From assembly GCF_001045445.1 (NCBI RefSeq), contig NZ_LFNF01000002.1:682001-746000 (forward strand): a stretch of 64,000 bases of DNA. Direction: 5' to 3'. Below, piece by piece: positions 22,995 to 31,514 of this stretch (its first letter is position 1; each line of letters opens with the position of its first letter). Origin of the DNA: Chryseobacterium sp. BLS98. GTDB taxonomy: Bacteria > Bacteroidota > Bacteroidia > Flavobacteriales > Weeksellaceae. A program made the translations under genes and the position numbers. A model generated the notes under the pieces. That model ran no database searches and was not told the DNA's origin. It saw only the letters and a program-made list of their open reading frames with translations.

Positions 22995-25900
22995 ATGATC
23001 AACAATTACCTATTAAAAGGATCTGTCATTGCCGCGTTTTTCCTTCAGGGTGGTCTTTTCGGACAGACACTTATCCATTACTGGAATTTTAACAATAATA
23101 CATCTGCAGCAGCCATTACAAATCCCGCTTCTACCCTGGTAAGCGGATCCCTTGCTGCTCTTGCCGGAGGAACCAGCCAAATAGATTTTGCAGGCGGTAC
23201 GGGACAGAATTTCGATATTGATAACTTTAATGCCAGAAATAATGACCCGTCCGGAGCTCATTTAAGATTCAACAACCCAATCGGTGGGGCATTACAGTTC
23301 AATCTTCCTACAACGGGATATAATAACCCTATTGTAAAATTTACCACAAGAAGATCGGCACAAGGTGCAGGAACCCAGGCATGGTCCTATTCAACGGATG
23401 GAACTACTTTCATCCCCTATCAGACTGTCAGTCCCCAGGATGCCAATCCTCAACTGGTTACGTTTGATTTCTCTGCTGTTTCAGGGGTTTCCAATAATCC
23501 GAATTTTAAATTAAAAGTAGAATTTTCCGCAACAGGAGGTGGAACGGGCGGAAATAACCGTTTCGACAATTTTACAGTAGATGCCACCGCTACCGGAGGA
23601 GCAGACACTACTCCTCCAGCAACAACCTATTTCCCTATCCACAACACAAATAATGTTTCTACCTCTGTAAATCCTACAATTTCTTTTAATGAAAATGTAA
23701 GACTTGCAGATAATTCCGCGATCACCGATTCTAATGCACAAAACCTTGTAGAATTCCGTACAGGAAATGCTTCAGGCCCTTCAGTTCCCTTCACGACAAC
23801 TTTCAGTAATAACAAAATCACTGTAATTCCTTCAACAGCACTTATACCCGGACAGACGTATTACCTCTCTCTTAAACCTAATCTGGTAGAAGATATGAGT
23901 GATAATGCTGTGACAGCAATTACGCAGAGTACCTTTACTACAGTAGGCACAACAGTTTCCCTGGATAAAAATTTCATCAAGGTTGATGAAAATGCAGGAA
24001 CTCTGGCTTTCAAGATCAATGTCGCCAATCCTTCAGCAGCCAGTGTAAACCTTGTGGTAAAACCTGCTCCGTTCAGTACAGCCGGCAGCAGTGATTTCAC
24101 ATTAGCCAACCAGACGATTAATATTACACCATCTACGACAAGTTATACGGTTAATATTCCTATCATTGATGATACGCTGGAAGAACAACAAGCAGAATAT
24201 TTCGTAGTAAGTTTGGAAAATCCTGCAGGCGCTACGATTTCCGGAGACAATACGGCAACCGTTTATATTGTAGATAATGATAAACCTGTTCCTGTTCCTT
24301 CCGGACAGATCCAGCTGAATTACCTCGGAAGTTTCGATCCTTCCGGAAGCAACAACAGCTCTACGGAAATTGTTGTTCATGATCCGGCCACACAGAAATT
24401 ATTTACCATTAGCTCTGTTACGGATGTTTTTGATATCATTGATTTCAGTAATCCCAGTTCATTGTCTGTAACCCAAACAGTAAGTATGACTCCCTACGGA
24501 GGAATTACAAGTATTGCCGTTAAAAACGGGATCATTGCTACCGCTTCCCCTAATGCCAATCCGCAGCAGAACGGTTCTGTAGTTTTTTTTGATATCAACG
24601 GCAATTTCCTTAAACAGGTTACTGTAGGAGCTCTTCCGGACATGATCACTTTCAGCCCTGACGGGACAAAAGTAATCACCGCCAATGAAGGGGAACCGAA
24701 TGATGCCTACACCGTAGATCCGGAAGGCACAATCAGTATCATCGATATTTCAGGAGGTATCGGAAATCTGACTCAAAGTAATGTAACGACCCTAAACTTT
24801 AACAGTTTTGATTCTCAGGTTGCTGCTTTAACTGCAACAGGCCTGAGAAAAGTAAGAACAAATAATACACTTTCTCAGGACCTTGAACCTGAATATGTTA
24901 CAGTAAGTTCAGACAGTCAGAAAGCATGGGTTACTCTTCAGGAAAACAATGCCATAGCTGAAATTAATTTAGCCACCAAATCAATTACAGGAATCTGGGG
25001 CTTAGGCAAAAAGGACATGAGCCTTCCGGGTAATGGTTTTGATGCTTCAGACAATAATGGGGAAGTAGTCATTGCGAACTGGCCTGTGAAAGCTTATTAC
25101 ATTCCTGACGCGGTTCAGAATTACAAAATAGGGAATACCCATTATATCGTAACAGCCAATGAAGGAGATGAGAAGGATCTTTCAGGATACAGCGAAAGGA
25201 CAACGGTAGGTGCAAATACCTATACCTTGGATCCTGTTTTATTTCCTCAGGCATCTGTTTTAAAAGCTTCTCATAATTTAGGCAGATTCAGAGTTTCCAG
25301 CGCTACCGGAAATACAGATGCAGATTCGGATTTTGAAGAAATTGCAGCTTTGGGAGCACGCTCATTCTCAATTTTTAATGCAGATACCCAACAATTGGTT
25401 TATGACAGCGGTGACCGTTTTGAAAGATATATCGCGGCCAAACATCCTCTGATTTTTAATGCAGATAATGAAAGCAACGGGGTTAAAAACAGAAGCCGCG
25501 CCAAAGGCCCTGAACCGGAAGGTGTTGCTCTGGCTGCCATTAACGGACAGACGTATGCTTTCATCACACTGGAAAGAACAGGTGGTGTGATGGTTTACAA
25601 TATTACAGATCCCAATAATCCTACATTTACAGATTACAAACATTCACGTTCTACCTCTGCTTACGGCGGCGACAATGGACCTGAGGGCATTACGTATATC
25701 GCTCCGGGAAATACTACCACAGGCAAGGGTTATGTGGTTGTTGCCAATGAGATCAGCGGAACACTTTCCATTTATGAAGTCAATTCTCCGACAACATTAG
25801 GAACCGGTGAAATAAAAACAGAGAAAGCTACATTCAATGTTTTTCCTAATCCTGTCACTAAAGGAAATACGCTTTATTTTAACAGGGCTCAGGACTATGA

Positions 25901-26033
25901 GCTTTATGATATGTCAGGAAAAATGCTCGGAAAGGAGAAAAATGCTTTAACTATAGATACTTCAAGACTTTCTGCGGGTGTTTATCTGATAAAAACTTCT
26001 GAAGGACAATTAAAAAGAGTCATTGTAAAGTAG
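22995..26033 (+). CDS. T9SS-secreted choice-of-anchor I family protein
   Basis: 1012 residues. Signal peptide (1-23), an N-terminal lamin-tail-like or discoidin-like beta domain (to about 195), an Ig-like Big_5 domain (about 205-310, DTTPPATTYFPIHNTNNV start), a Calx-beta-like segment (about 315-430, ending TATVYIVDND), then a ~500-residue beta-propeller-like choice-of-anchor I region with repeated ANEG motifs (TANEGEPNDAYT, VTANEGDEKDLSGYS, GPEPEGVA). The last ~75 residues (ATFNVFPNPVTKG ... GVYLIKTSEGQLKRVIVK) are a type A T9SS sorting tail. Secreted or surface-attached. This family is often linked with alkaline-phosphatase-like proteins; its position after ppk1-ppx may or may not be relevant. 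Confidence 0.9.
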   Translation: MINNYLLKGSVIAAFFLQGGLFGQTLIHYWNFNNNTSAAAITNPASTLVSGSLAALAGGTSQIDFAGGTGQNFDIDNFNARNNDPSGAHLRFNNPIGGALQFNLPTTGYNNPIVKFTTRRSAQGAGTQAWSYSTDGTTFIPYQTVSPQDANPQLVTFDFSAVSGVSNNPNFKLKVEFSATGGGTGGNNRFDNFTVDATATGGADTTPPATTYFPIHNTNNVSTSVNPTISFNENVRLADNSAITDSNAQNLVEFRTGNASGPSVPFTTTFSNNKITVIPSTALIPGQTYYLSLKPNLVEDMSDNAVTAITQSTFTTVGTTVSLDKNFIKVDENAGTLAFKINVANPSAASVNLVVKPAPFSTAGSSDFTLANQTINITPSTTSYTVNIPIIDDTLEEQQAEYFVVSLENPAGATISGDNTATVYIVDNDKPVPVPSGQIQLNYLGSFDPSGSNNSSTEIVVHDPATQKLFTISSVTDVFDIIDFSNPSSLSVTQTVSMTPYGGITSIAVKNGIIATASPNANPQQNGSVVFFDINGNFLKQVTVGALPDMITFSPDGTKVITANEGEPNDAYTVDPEGTISIIDISGGIGNLTQSNVTTLNFNSFDSQVAALTATGLRKVRTNNTLSQDLEPEYVTVSSDSQKAWVTLQENNAIAEINLATKSITGIWGLGKKDMSLPGNGFDASDNNGEVVIANWPVKAYYIPDAVQNYKIGNTHYIVTANEGDEKDLSGYSERTTVGANTYTLDPVLFPQASVLKASHNLGRFRVSSATGNTDADSDFEEIAALGARSFSIFNADTQQLVYDSGDRFERYIAAKHPLIFNADNESNGVKNRSRAKGPEPEGVALAAINGQTYAFITLERTGGVMVYNITDPNNPTFTDYKHSRSTSAYGGDNGPEGITYIAPGNTTTGKGYVVVANEISGTLSIYEVNSPTTLGTGEIKTEKATFNVFPNPVTKGNTLYFNRAQDYELYDMSGKMLGKEKNALTIDTSRLSAGVYLIKTSEGQLKRVIVK

Positions 26034-26140
26034 AATACATTATTTAGTTGATGAATTGCCCCGGAATATTGTCTGAGCTTTTTTAACCTGCAAATTGATT
26101 AAATTTATCCTTTCTTAATAATTTGAAATAATTAAAAAAT

Positions 26141-26851
26141 ATGTTTGGATTTGCTTTTGACAGCGAAACAGAACTTGAGGTTATAGCTTATATTGATGAT
26201 ATAAAAAATATTGAGAGCCCAGAAAATATTATTTACCGTACTATACGACTCATTAATGTTGACAACGCTACCCTTCTAATATCAGCAATAGAAAATGCCA
26301 CAGAAATCTATGAAAACAGCGGTTTCATCTGTTTGCTTGATGATAAAAAATCTATTATAACCAAGACTTTTATTAGTAATATCAGAGTAATAAAGTCTAA
26401 AAAGAACAATGTAACTTTATTAGGACAAATATGGAGTTATCCCCCAGGTTATCATAAAGCCTGGAAAATGAGACTCAATAATGAAATTATCCAAAAGAAT
26501 ATCTGGAAAAATTTTAGGAAAGAAGAATTACAGGGTTGGCTTGTTTATGCTCTTCACACAACGATAATAGACCAAGTAAAAGAAAATATCAGTATTCAGA
26601 TCAATGGAAATGAATTTCACAATCTGGACGGTTTCTTCTGTACTTTGGGAGAAGAAGTTAATGGTATTGGCGGATATTTCGGACGTGGATTTGGTGCATT
26701 GAATGATTGTCTCTGCGGAGAATTTGGCGTAAAAGCTATGTCAGAATTAATCTGGCTTAATCATCAAAGAAGCAAAAAATTATTTAAAACTAAGTTTGAT
26801 AAGATACTTCAGATTTTTGAAGATCGTCACGTCAAAGTTTTTTTAAAATAA
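26141..26851 (+). CDS. Barstar-family inhibitor-like protein (orphan immunity candidate)
   Basis: 236 residues, cytosolic. The C-terminal ~85 residues (151-236) fit the barstar (ribonuclease inhibitor) fold: strand SIQINGNEF, NLDGFFCTLGEEV helix, the signature GYFGRGFGALNDCL (178-191), a tryptophan-containing strand LIWLNH, helix FDKILQIFED, and final strand VKVFLK. Barstars bind and block RNase toxins. The first 150 residues form an extra domain I do not recognise, with IWSYPPGYHKAW. No RNase toxin is adjacent, so it is an orphan immunity gene or regulates a cellular nuclease. Confidence 0.78.
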   Translation: MFGFAFDSETELEVIAYIDDIKNIESPENIIYRTIRLINVDNATLLISAIENATEIYENSGFICLLDDKKSIITKTFISNIRVIKSKKNNVTLLGQIWSYPPGYHKAWKMRLNNEIIQKNIWKNFRKEELQGWLVYALHTTIIDQVKENISIQINGNEFHNLDGFFCTLGEEVNGIGGYFGRGFGALNDCLCGEFGVKAMSELIWLNHQRSKKLFKTKFDKILQIFEDRHVKVFLK

Positions 26852-26890
26852 AAGACTCGGGCGGAAAGCAAAGCTTTCCGCCCGAGTCTT
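26852..26890. terminator. Bidirectional terminator between barstar-like and flotillin genes
   Basis: Two perfect 18-base arms (AAGACTCGGGCGGAAAGC and its complement) around an AAA loop. It starts at the barstar stop codon and is 18 bases from the end of the converging flotillin gene. Confidence 0.88.
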
Positions 26891-26907
26891 GTTCCAATAT
26901 TTTGATA

Positions 26908-28485
26908 TTAAGCCTTCGGAGCCTCAGGTTGTGGAGTTTCCGGATTCATATCATCAAAATTCCTTTTCTCCTTCTTCTCCGGAACGGTGATGATCTCTTT
27001 TTTAACCTCATCCGGTTTTCCTTTTAAGTAATCCGGTAGGTTAAGTCCTGCCATATTAAACAGATCATTTAAAGGCGGAACTGTTTTCATCATTCCAGAA
27101 ACGAAATTAGCGGTAGAACTATTTCCATCCTGCCCGTTTCCACTGTCCCAAACAGTCACTTTGTCGATCTTAATATTTTTAACAGCTTCAACCTGTGTTT
27201 TAACCAATTCAGGAAGTTTTTCAATTAATAGCAGCTGGAAGGCACTGTTGGTATCGCCTCCGGCAGCCTGTACCACTTTATCGTAACCTTCAGCCTGCTT
27301 GGTCAGAATTTCATAAAGACCTTTTGCTTCGGCTTCCATTTTTGCAAAAATAGCATCTGCTTCCCCTTTTGCCTGGAGTCTTATTTTTTCGGCTTCAGCC
27401 TGAGCGTCAATAATGGCTTTTTGTTTTGCAATTTCTGCATGTACTACAACGTTGGCCTGTTGGGTGGCCCGTTCTCTTTCGGCCCTTGCTGCTTCTGCTT
27501 TTTGCTCGGCCAGATAGGATTCTTCCAAAGACTTTGCAGCCTGTACTTTTTCTGCAGCTGTTGCAATTCGTAATGCTTCAGCTTCTTTTTCCCTCCTTTC
27601 GGCATCGGAGTTCGCGATGGTGATTTTTGCTTCGTTTTCTCCTTTTACAGCGATGGAATTGGCCAATGAAGTCGCAATTCTGGATTCTTTTTCAGCTTCA
27701 GCCTTACCAATCGATTCATCTTTTAAGGCTGCAGCAATGCTTACTTCTTTATCTTTTCTCGTGATGGCAATCTTTACATCCCTGTCTCTCTGTGTTTCTG
27801 CAATTTGGGTGTCTTTTTCCCTGTCAGCAACTGCTTTTCCGGTTTCCCCGATCTTCGTTTGTTCAGCAACGCTGATGATTGCTTCATTGATCGCTTTGGC
27901 AGCCGCTTCTTTTCCAAGTGCCTCAATATATCCGGATTCGTCTCTGATATCTGTAACGTTTACGTTGATCAGCTTTAAACCGATTTTCTTTAATTCCGTA
28001 TCTACGTTTTTAGAAATGTTATCTAAAAATTTATCCCTGTCTGAATTGATCTCTTCAATCGTCATGGTGGCAATAACCAAACGCAGCTGTCCGAAAAGAA
28101 TATCTTTGGAAAGTTCCTGGATCTGCTCCTGTGACAATCCTAATAATCTTTCAGCAGCATTTCCCATAGAATCAGGTTCCGTAGAAATAGCAATGGTAAA
28201 TCTACAAGGCACATCCACACGAATGTTCTGCCTTGATAAGGCATTGGTAAGATTAGCCTCAATAGAGATTGGTTTAAGGTCGAGATAAGCATAGTCCTGG
28301 ATTACTGGCCAAACAAATGCACCACCACCGTGGATACATTTTGCAGAGCTTCCTCCGGTTTTCCCGTAAATAACCAAAATTTTATCCGACGGACATCTTT
28401 TATACCTCGAAATAAGGGCTAAAAATGTGACGAATAGTACAAGTACAATAACTAATGTAAGAATAAGAGCTCCTGGTATTGCCAT
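26908..28485 (-). CDS. Flotillin family protein (SPFH/Band 7)
   Basis: 525 residues. An N-terminal membrane helix (about 4-25, PGALILTLVIVLVLFVTFLAL) is followed by the SPFH domain (about 30-210) and a long Ala/Glu/Lys-rich coiled coil (about 220-400) typical of flotillin (YuaG/FloT), and a Pro/Glu-rich C-terminus. Flotillins assemble at membrane microdomains and organise membrane proteins. The start lies 31 bases after the NfeD-like partner gene, matching the conserved nfeD-flotillin operon (yuaF-yuaG in Bacillus). Confidence 0.94.
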   Translation of the reverse strand: MAIPGALILTLVIVLVLFVTFLALISRYKRCPSDKILVIYGKTGGSSAKCIHGGGAFVWPVIQDYAYLDLKPISIEANLTNALSRQNIRVDVPCRFTIAISTEPDSMGNAAERLLGLSQEQIQELSKDILFGQLRLVIATMTIEEINSDRDKFLDNISKNVDTELKKIGLKLINVNVTDIRDESGYIEALGKEAAAKAINEAIISVAEQTKIGETGKAVADREKDTQIAETQRDRDVKIAITRKDKEVSIAAALKDESIGKAEAEKESRIATSLANSIAVKGENEAKITIANSDAERREKEAEALRIATAAEKVQAAKSLEESYLAEQKAEAARAERERATQQANVVVHAEIAKQKAIIDAQAEAEKIRLQAKGEADAIFAKMEAEAKGLYEILTKQAEGYDKVVQAAGGDTNSAFQLLLIEKLPELVKTQVEAVKNIKIDKVTVWDSGNGQDGNSSTANFVSGMMKTVPPLNDLFNMAGLNLPDYLKGKPDEVKKEIITVPEKKEKRNFDDMNPETPQPEAPKA

Positions 28486-28516
28486 AAATAGTTTTTATAA
28501 AATGGTTGATAATGAA

Positions 28517-29083
28517 TTAAATTTTTGAAACGACAAGGATCTTGTCATAGATGTAAGTTACCCTTACCGAATCTCCTGAAGAAATATTTTCTTTTTCTTC
28601 TGTCATCGCAGGAAGTTCATGGCTGGTTCCGTTCACAGAAATCGTAATTTTTCCTTTTCCCTTCATATCTGCAGGAATGGTAAGATAAACTTCTCCCGCT
28701 CTTCCGATGAGGTTTTCCAGTTTAAATGTATTGTCTTCTGTAAGCTTAAGGATTTGAAGGATAAGGATAAAGAATATAAATATAAATCCGGCTCCTACAA
28801 GCACAGCCACAAAGATCAGCAGTAATTTGTTTCCTATTGAGCTGTAAAACGCTACCCCGCTCCATCCGAATCCCAGAAGGAAATTGATAAGATTTCTGAA
28901 AGAAAATAACTGAAATGGGCTGTCCGCATGGCTGTCTCCGCTAAAATCAGCGTGTGTAACATCTCCGTGACTGCCTCCGACAAAAGTAAGAACCGTTTGA
29001 ATTAAAAAGATAAAACTGGCTGCTATAGCCGTATACCAAAACCCCTGATGAAGCGGTTCTAAATTTAGTAAAAATTCAAACAT
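28517..29083 (-). CDS. NfeD/YuaF-like membrane protein, flotillin partner
   Basis: 188 residues with three hydrophobic helices (about 18-36, 64-82, 86-112) and a C-terminal ~70-residue OB-fold-like domain (LIGRAGEVYLTIPADMKGKGKITISVNG ... GDSVRVTYIYDKILVVSKI, quoted in part). This is the NfeD-like architecture of YuaF. It precedes flotillin by 31 bases in one operon under a well-formed promoter. Confidence 0.87.
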   Translation of the reverse strand: MFEFLLNLEPLHQGFWYTAIAASFIFLIQTVLTFVGGSHGDVTHADFSGDSHADSPFQLFSFRNLINFLLGFGWSGVAFYSSIGNKLLLIFVAVLVGAGFIFIFFILILQILKLTEDNTFKLENLIGRAGEVYLTIPADMKGKGKITISVNGTSHELPAMTEEKENISSGDSVRVTYIYDKILVVSKI

Positions 29084-29098
29084 AAGATGCGTTTCTCA

Positions 29099-29130
29099 CA
29101 AATATAGCTAAAAAAAATCAATAAAGTCAA
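29099..29130 (-). promoter_or_regulatory. Promoter of the NfeD-flotillin operon
   Basis: On the minus strand TTG (29130-29128) and TATATTTG (29106-29099) are separated by 21 bases, matching the Bacteroidetes -33/-7 pair; the -7 element lies 15 bases before the start codon at 29083, so the leader is very short. Confidence 0.65.
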
Positions 29131-29211
29131 CAAAAAACGCTATAAAACAGACTGTTAATAAATCAGACACCAAGGTTCAATTAAATAAAATAACGACCTT
29201 AAAAAAACAAA

Positions 29212-29237
29212 AAAGACAGGCTGAAAAACCTGTCTTT
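29212..29237 (-). terminator. Terminator of the Mrp-NifU operon
   Basis: AAAGACAGG pairs with CCTGTCTTT around an eight-base loop, with an A-run on the plus strand that becomes a T-run on the minus strand, 21 bases beyond the NifU stop codon. Confidence 0.8.
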
Positions 29238-29258
29238 AAAAAATATCTCGTGTAATTT

Positions 29259-29507
29259 TTACTCTACATTGATTACTTTTTCAATCTCCGGTGCATGTTG
29301 CTTGATGGTATTTTCAACGCCCAGTTTCAGGGTTGAAAAATTCAGCGAACACCCGGAGCAGTTTCCCAGAAGTTTTACAAAAACCTGGTTATCCTTCACG
29401 TCAATAAGCTCAATATCGCCTCCATCCTTATTCAGGAACGGTCTGATGCTTTCCAGAGCTTCCATTACTCTCGTTACTGTATCTTCGTGTGTTATATTTG
29501 TTTCCAT
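29259..29507 (-). CDS. NifU-like Fe-S cluster scaffold (C-terminal domain type)
   Basis: 82 residues, equal to the stand-alone NifU C-terminal (Nfu) domain. The cluster-binding CxxC is present in LLGNCSGCSLN, after IRPFLNKDGGDIELI, the usual domain opening. It holds a transient [4Fe-4S] cluster for transfer to targets. It lies 47 bases downstream of the Mrp ATPase gene on the same strand, and both act in Fe-S delivery. Confidence 0.92.
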   Translation of the reverse strand: METNITHEDTVTRVMEALESIRPFLNKDGGDIELIDVKDNQVFVKLLGNCSGCSLNFSTLKLGVENTIKQHAPEIEKVINVE

Positions 29508-29554
29508 ATTTTTCTTCGTTCAATTCGGTTTTTTTCAAACTTAATTGAAAATAA

Positions 29555-30664
29555 TTATTTTTTAGCTTTCGGCGAGCATCCTGCCATAGTCGAAATCTTT
29601 ACAGCTTCAGTAGGCGGAAGGTTTTTGTTTCTTTCCACAAGGCTTTCTACCATATTTCTTGCCACTTCCGTGTAGATTTCTGCAATTTTAGAGCCTTCCT
29701 GAAGCGCTGCAGGTCTTCCTACGTCTCCCGCTTCTCTTATACTCTGAATCAACGGAATCTCTCCTAGCACCGGAATCCCTAGATCTTCAGCCAGATACTG
29801 AGCTCCCTGCTGTCCAAAAATATAGTATTTGTTATCAGGAAGTTCTGCCGGTGTAAAATACGCCATATTTTCGATTAATCCAAGAACAGGAATATTAATG
29901 CTCTCCATCTGGAACATGGCAATTCCTTTTCTTACGTCTGCCAACGCTACGTGCTGAGGTGTACTTACGATCACAGCACCTGTTACCGGAACTTCCTGGA
30001 TGATTGACAAATGGATGTCTCCAGTTCCCGGAGGAAGGTCGATCAACAGGAAATCAAGCTCTCCCCACGCTGCATCTCTGATCATCTGGTTCAAAGCTTT
30101 TGAAGCCATAGGACCCCTCCATACCACCGCCTGATTGGCTCCTGAGAAATATCCTATGGAAAGCATTTTAACTCCATAATTTTCTATAGGCTTCATCATG
30201 CTTTTTCCGTTAACTTCCACAGAAAGCGGCTTTTCACCTTCCGTATCGAGCATCGTAGGAACAGACGGTCCGTAGATATCGGCATCCAGTAATCCTACTT
30301 TGAAACCCATTTTAGCTAAAGTAACTGCCATATTCGCAGCCACAGTAGATTTTCCTACTCCTCCTTTTCCGGAAGCAATAGCGATTATATTCTGAATTCC
30401 CGGAATCTGCTTACCTTTGATCTGGCTTTGCTGGATCTCGCTAGGCTCCGGAGAAACAATTTTAAGTTTTAGCTGGATCTCTTCACCAAATTCACTGGCA
30501 AAAGCCTGTTTCATGGCAGCCTCCAGTTTTTTCTTCTCGTGCATGGCTGGTGAGTGGGCCGTCATGTCAATATAAACATCATTACCCATAATCTGAAAAT
30601 TACTCACCAAATCATCTACTTCTATCTCTTTAAGGAAATCTTGAACCTTTTCTTTCGTCAACAT
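29555..30664 (-). CDS. Mrp/NBP35-type P-loop ATPase, Fe-S cluster carrier
   Basis: 369 residues: N-terminal MIP18/DUF59 domain (1-70), then the ParA-like ATPase with the deviant Walker A GKGGVGKST (99-107), DADIYGPS, and LIDLPPGTGD. This is the ApbC/Mrp architecture; these proteins bind and transfer Fe-S clusters. It is co-transcribed with the NifU-like gene. A TAnnTTTG promoter element lies just upstream. Confidence 0.93.
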   Translation of the reverse strand: MLTKEKVQDFLKEIEVDDLVSNFQIMGNDVYIDMTAHSPAMHEKKKLEAAMKQAFASEFGEEIQLKLKIVSPEPSEIQQSQIKGKQIPGIQNIIAIASGKGGVGKSTVAANMAVTLAKMGFKVGLLDADIYGPSVPTMLDTEGEKPLSVEVNGKSMMKPIENYGVKMLSIGYFSGANQAVVWRGPMASKALNQMIRDAAWGELDFLLIDLPPGTGDIHLSIIQEVPVTGAVIVSTPQHVALADVRKGIAMFQMESINIPVLGLIENMAYFTPAELPDNKYYIFGQQGAQYLAEDLGIPVLGEIPLIQSIREAGDVGRPAALQEGSKIAEIYTEVARNMVESLVERNKNLPPTEAVKISTMAGCSPKAKK

Positions 30665-30682
30665 ATAAATATAAATTGTTCA

Positions 30683-30690
30683 CAAATTTA
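30683..30690 (-). promoter_or_regulatory. Candidate -7 promoter element of the Mrp-NifU operon
   Basis: TAAATTTG on the minus strand, 19 bases upstream of the start codon at 30664; a TTG (30717-30715) lies 24 bases further upstream, slightly long for a -33 element. Confidence 0.5.
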
Positions 30691-30820
30691 CGGATTTTTT
30701 CGATAATTTAGAATCAATAAAATCTATAACCTGATGTGATAAATAAGATGACAAAAATAATCGCACCGATTTCTTATCTTCCTCCTTATCATATCATTTC
30801 ACTTTCATAAAACAGAATCT

Positions 30821-31276
30821 ATGAACGCTACTAACTATCCCTCTAAATATGCTTCTTCTAAAGGTATTTTCACCCTTGGCAGCACCAGGTTCAAATGGTA
30901 TAATCTGGCAGAAGATCCGGCTGACATTTCCCTTCAGGATATCATCAATGCCAAAGTCTGTATTGAAACTGCTGATGAAAATTTCCAGAACAAGGATGAT
31001 CTCGGATTTGTCATCATGCACAGATGCGGCGAAAATTATCTGCTGTTGGTTTGCACATGGAGAAGCGAAAACGAATTATGGGAAAGCGTTTATTATGACG
31101 GTTCCGGAACATTTGAGGTTTGGGACAGAAAAAACATTCATATTCCCACCTATTGCGTATGGGAAATGGGGATTGTTTACCATGAATCCAGAGCCTGGAA
31201 AAAATTCCTGGGAACAGACCGTACGGAAATCTATCAGCAAAATTATTTGAATGATCTCTTCGAAGGAGAAGTATAG
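30821..31276 (+). CDS. Conserved hypothetical protein (151 aa)
   Basis: A soluble 151-residue protein without signal peptide or membrane segment. It has an even mix of strands and helices, with notable aromatic residues (CTWRSENELWESVYYDG and CVWEMGIVYHESRAWKKFL). I recognise no catalytic motif. It is divergent from the Mrp operon and ends just before a palindromic repeat that may serve as its terminator. The length and composition support a real gene. Confidence 0.7.
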   Translation: MNATNYPSKYASSKGIFTLGSTRFKWYNLAEDPADISLQDIINAKVCIETADENFQNKDDLGFVIMHRCGENYLLLVCTWRSENELWESVYYDGSGTFEVWDRKNIHIPTYCVWEMGIVYHESRAWKKFLGTDRTEIYQQNYLNDLFEGEV

Positions 31277-31316
31277 TTTTTTTTGAGATTAAAAGATTGA
31301 AGGGATTATTCAATAG

Positions 31317-31341
31317 AAACGGGCTAAAGCCCGTTTTATAG
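31317..31341 (+). terminator. Palindromic GGGCTAAAGCCC repeat acting as possible terminator
   Basis: AAACGGGCT and AGCCCGTTT form a nine-pair stem with an AA loop followed by TATAGAT, 41 bases after the stop at 31276. The same GGCTAAAGCC core recurs at 50409, 51892 and 59012, so it is also a dispersed repeat. Confidence 0.5.
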
Positions 31342-31514
31342 ATATTAAAGATCCATCAGGCTTTCAGCCAAAATAAATTTGTCATTTTTAAACCTAATTA
31401 TCCGTGTACATCTGTGCAATCTGTGGGCAATAAAAACCCAAACCACAAAGCTCTTTTTAAACATTTTAGTTTTTTGATTTTAAAGTAATTGAGTATAAGG
31501 AGCACTTTATTTTT

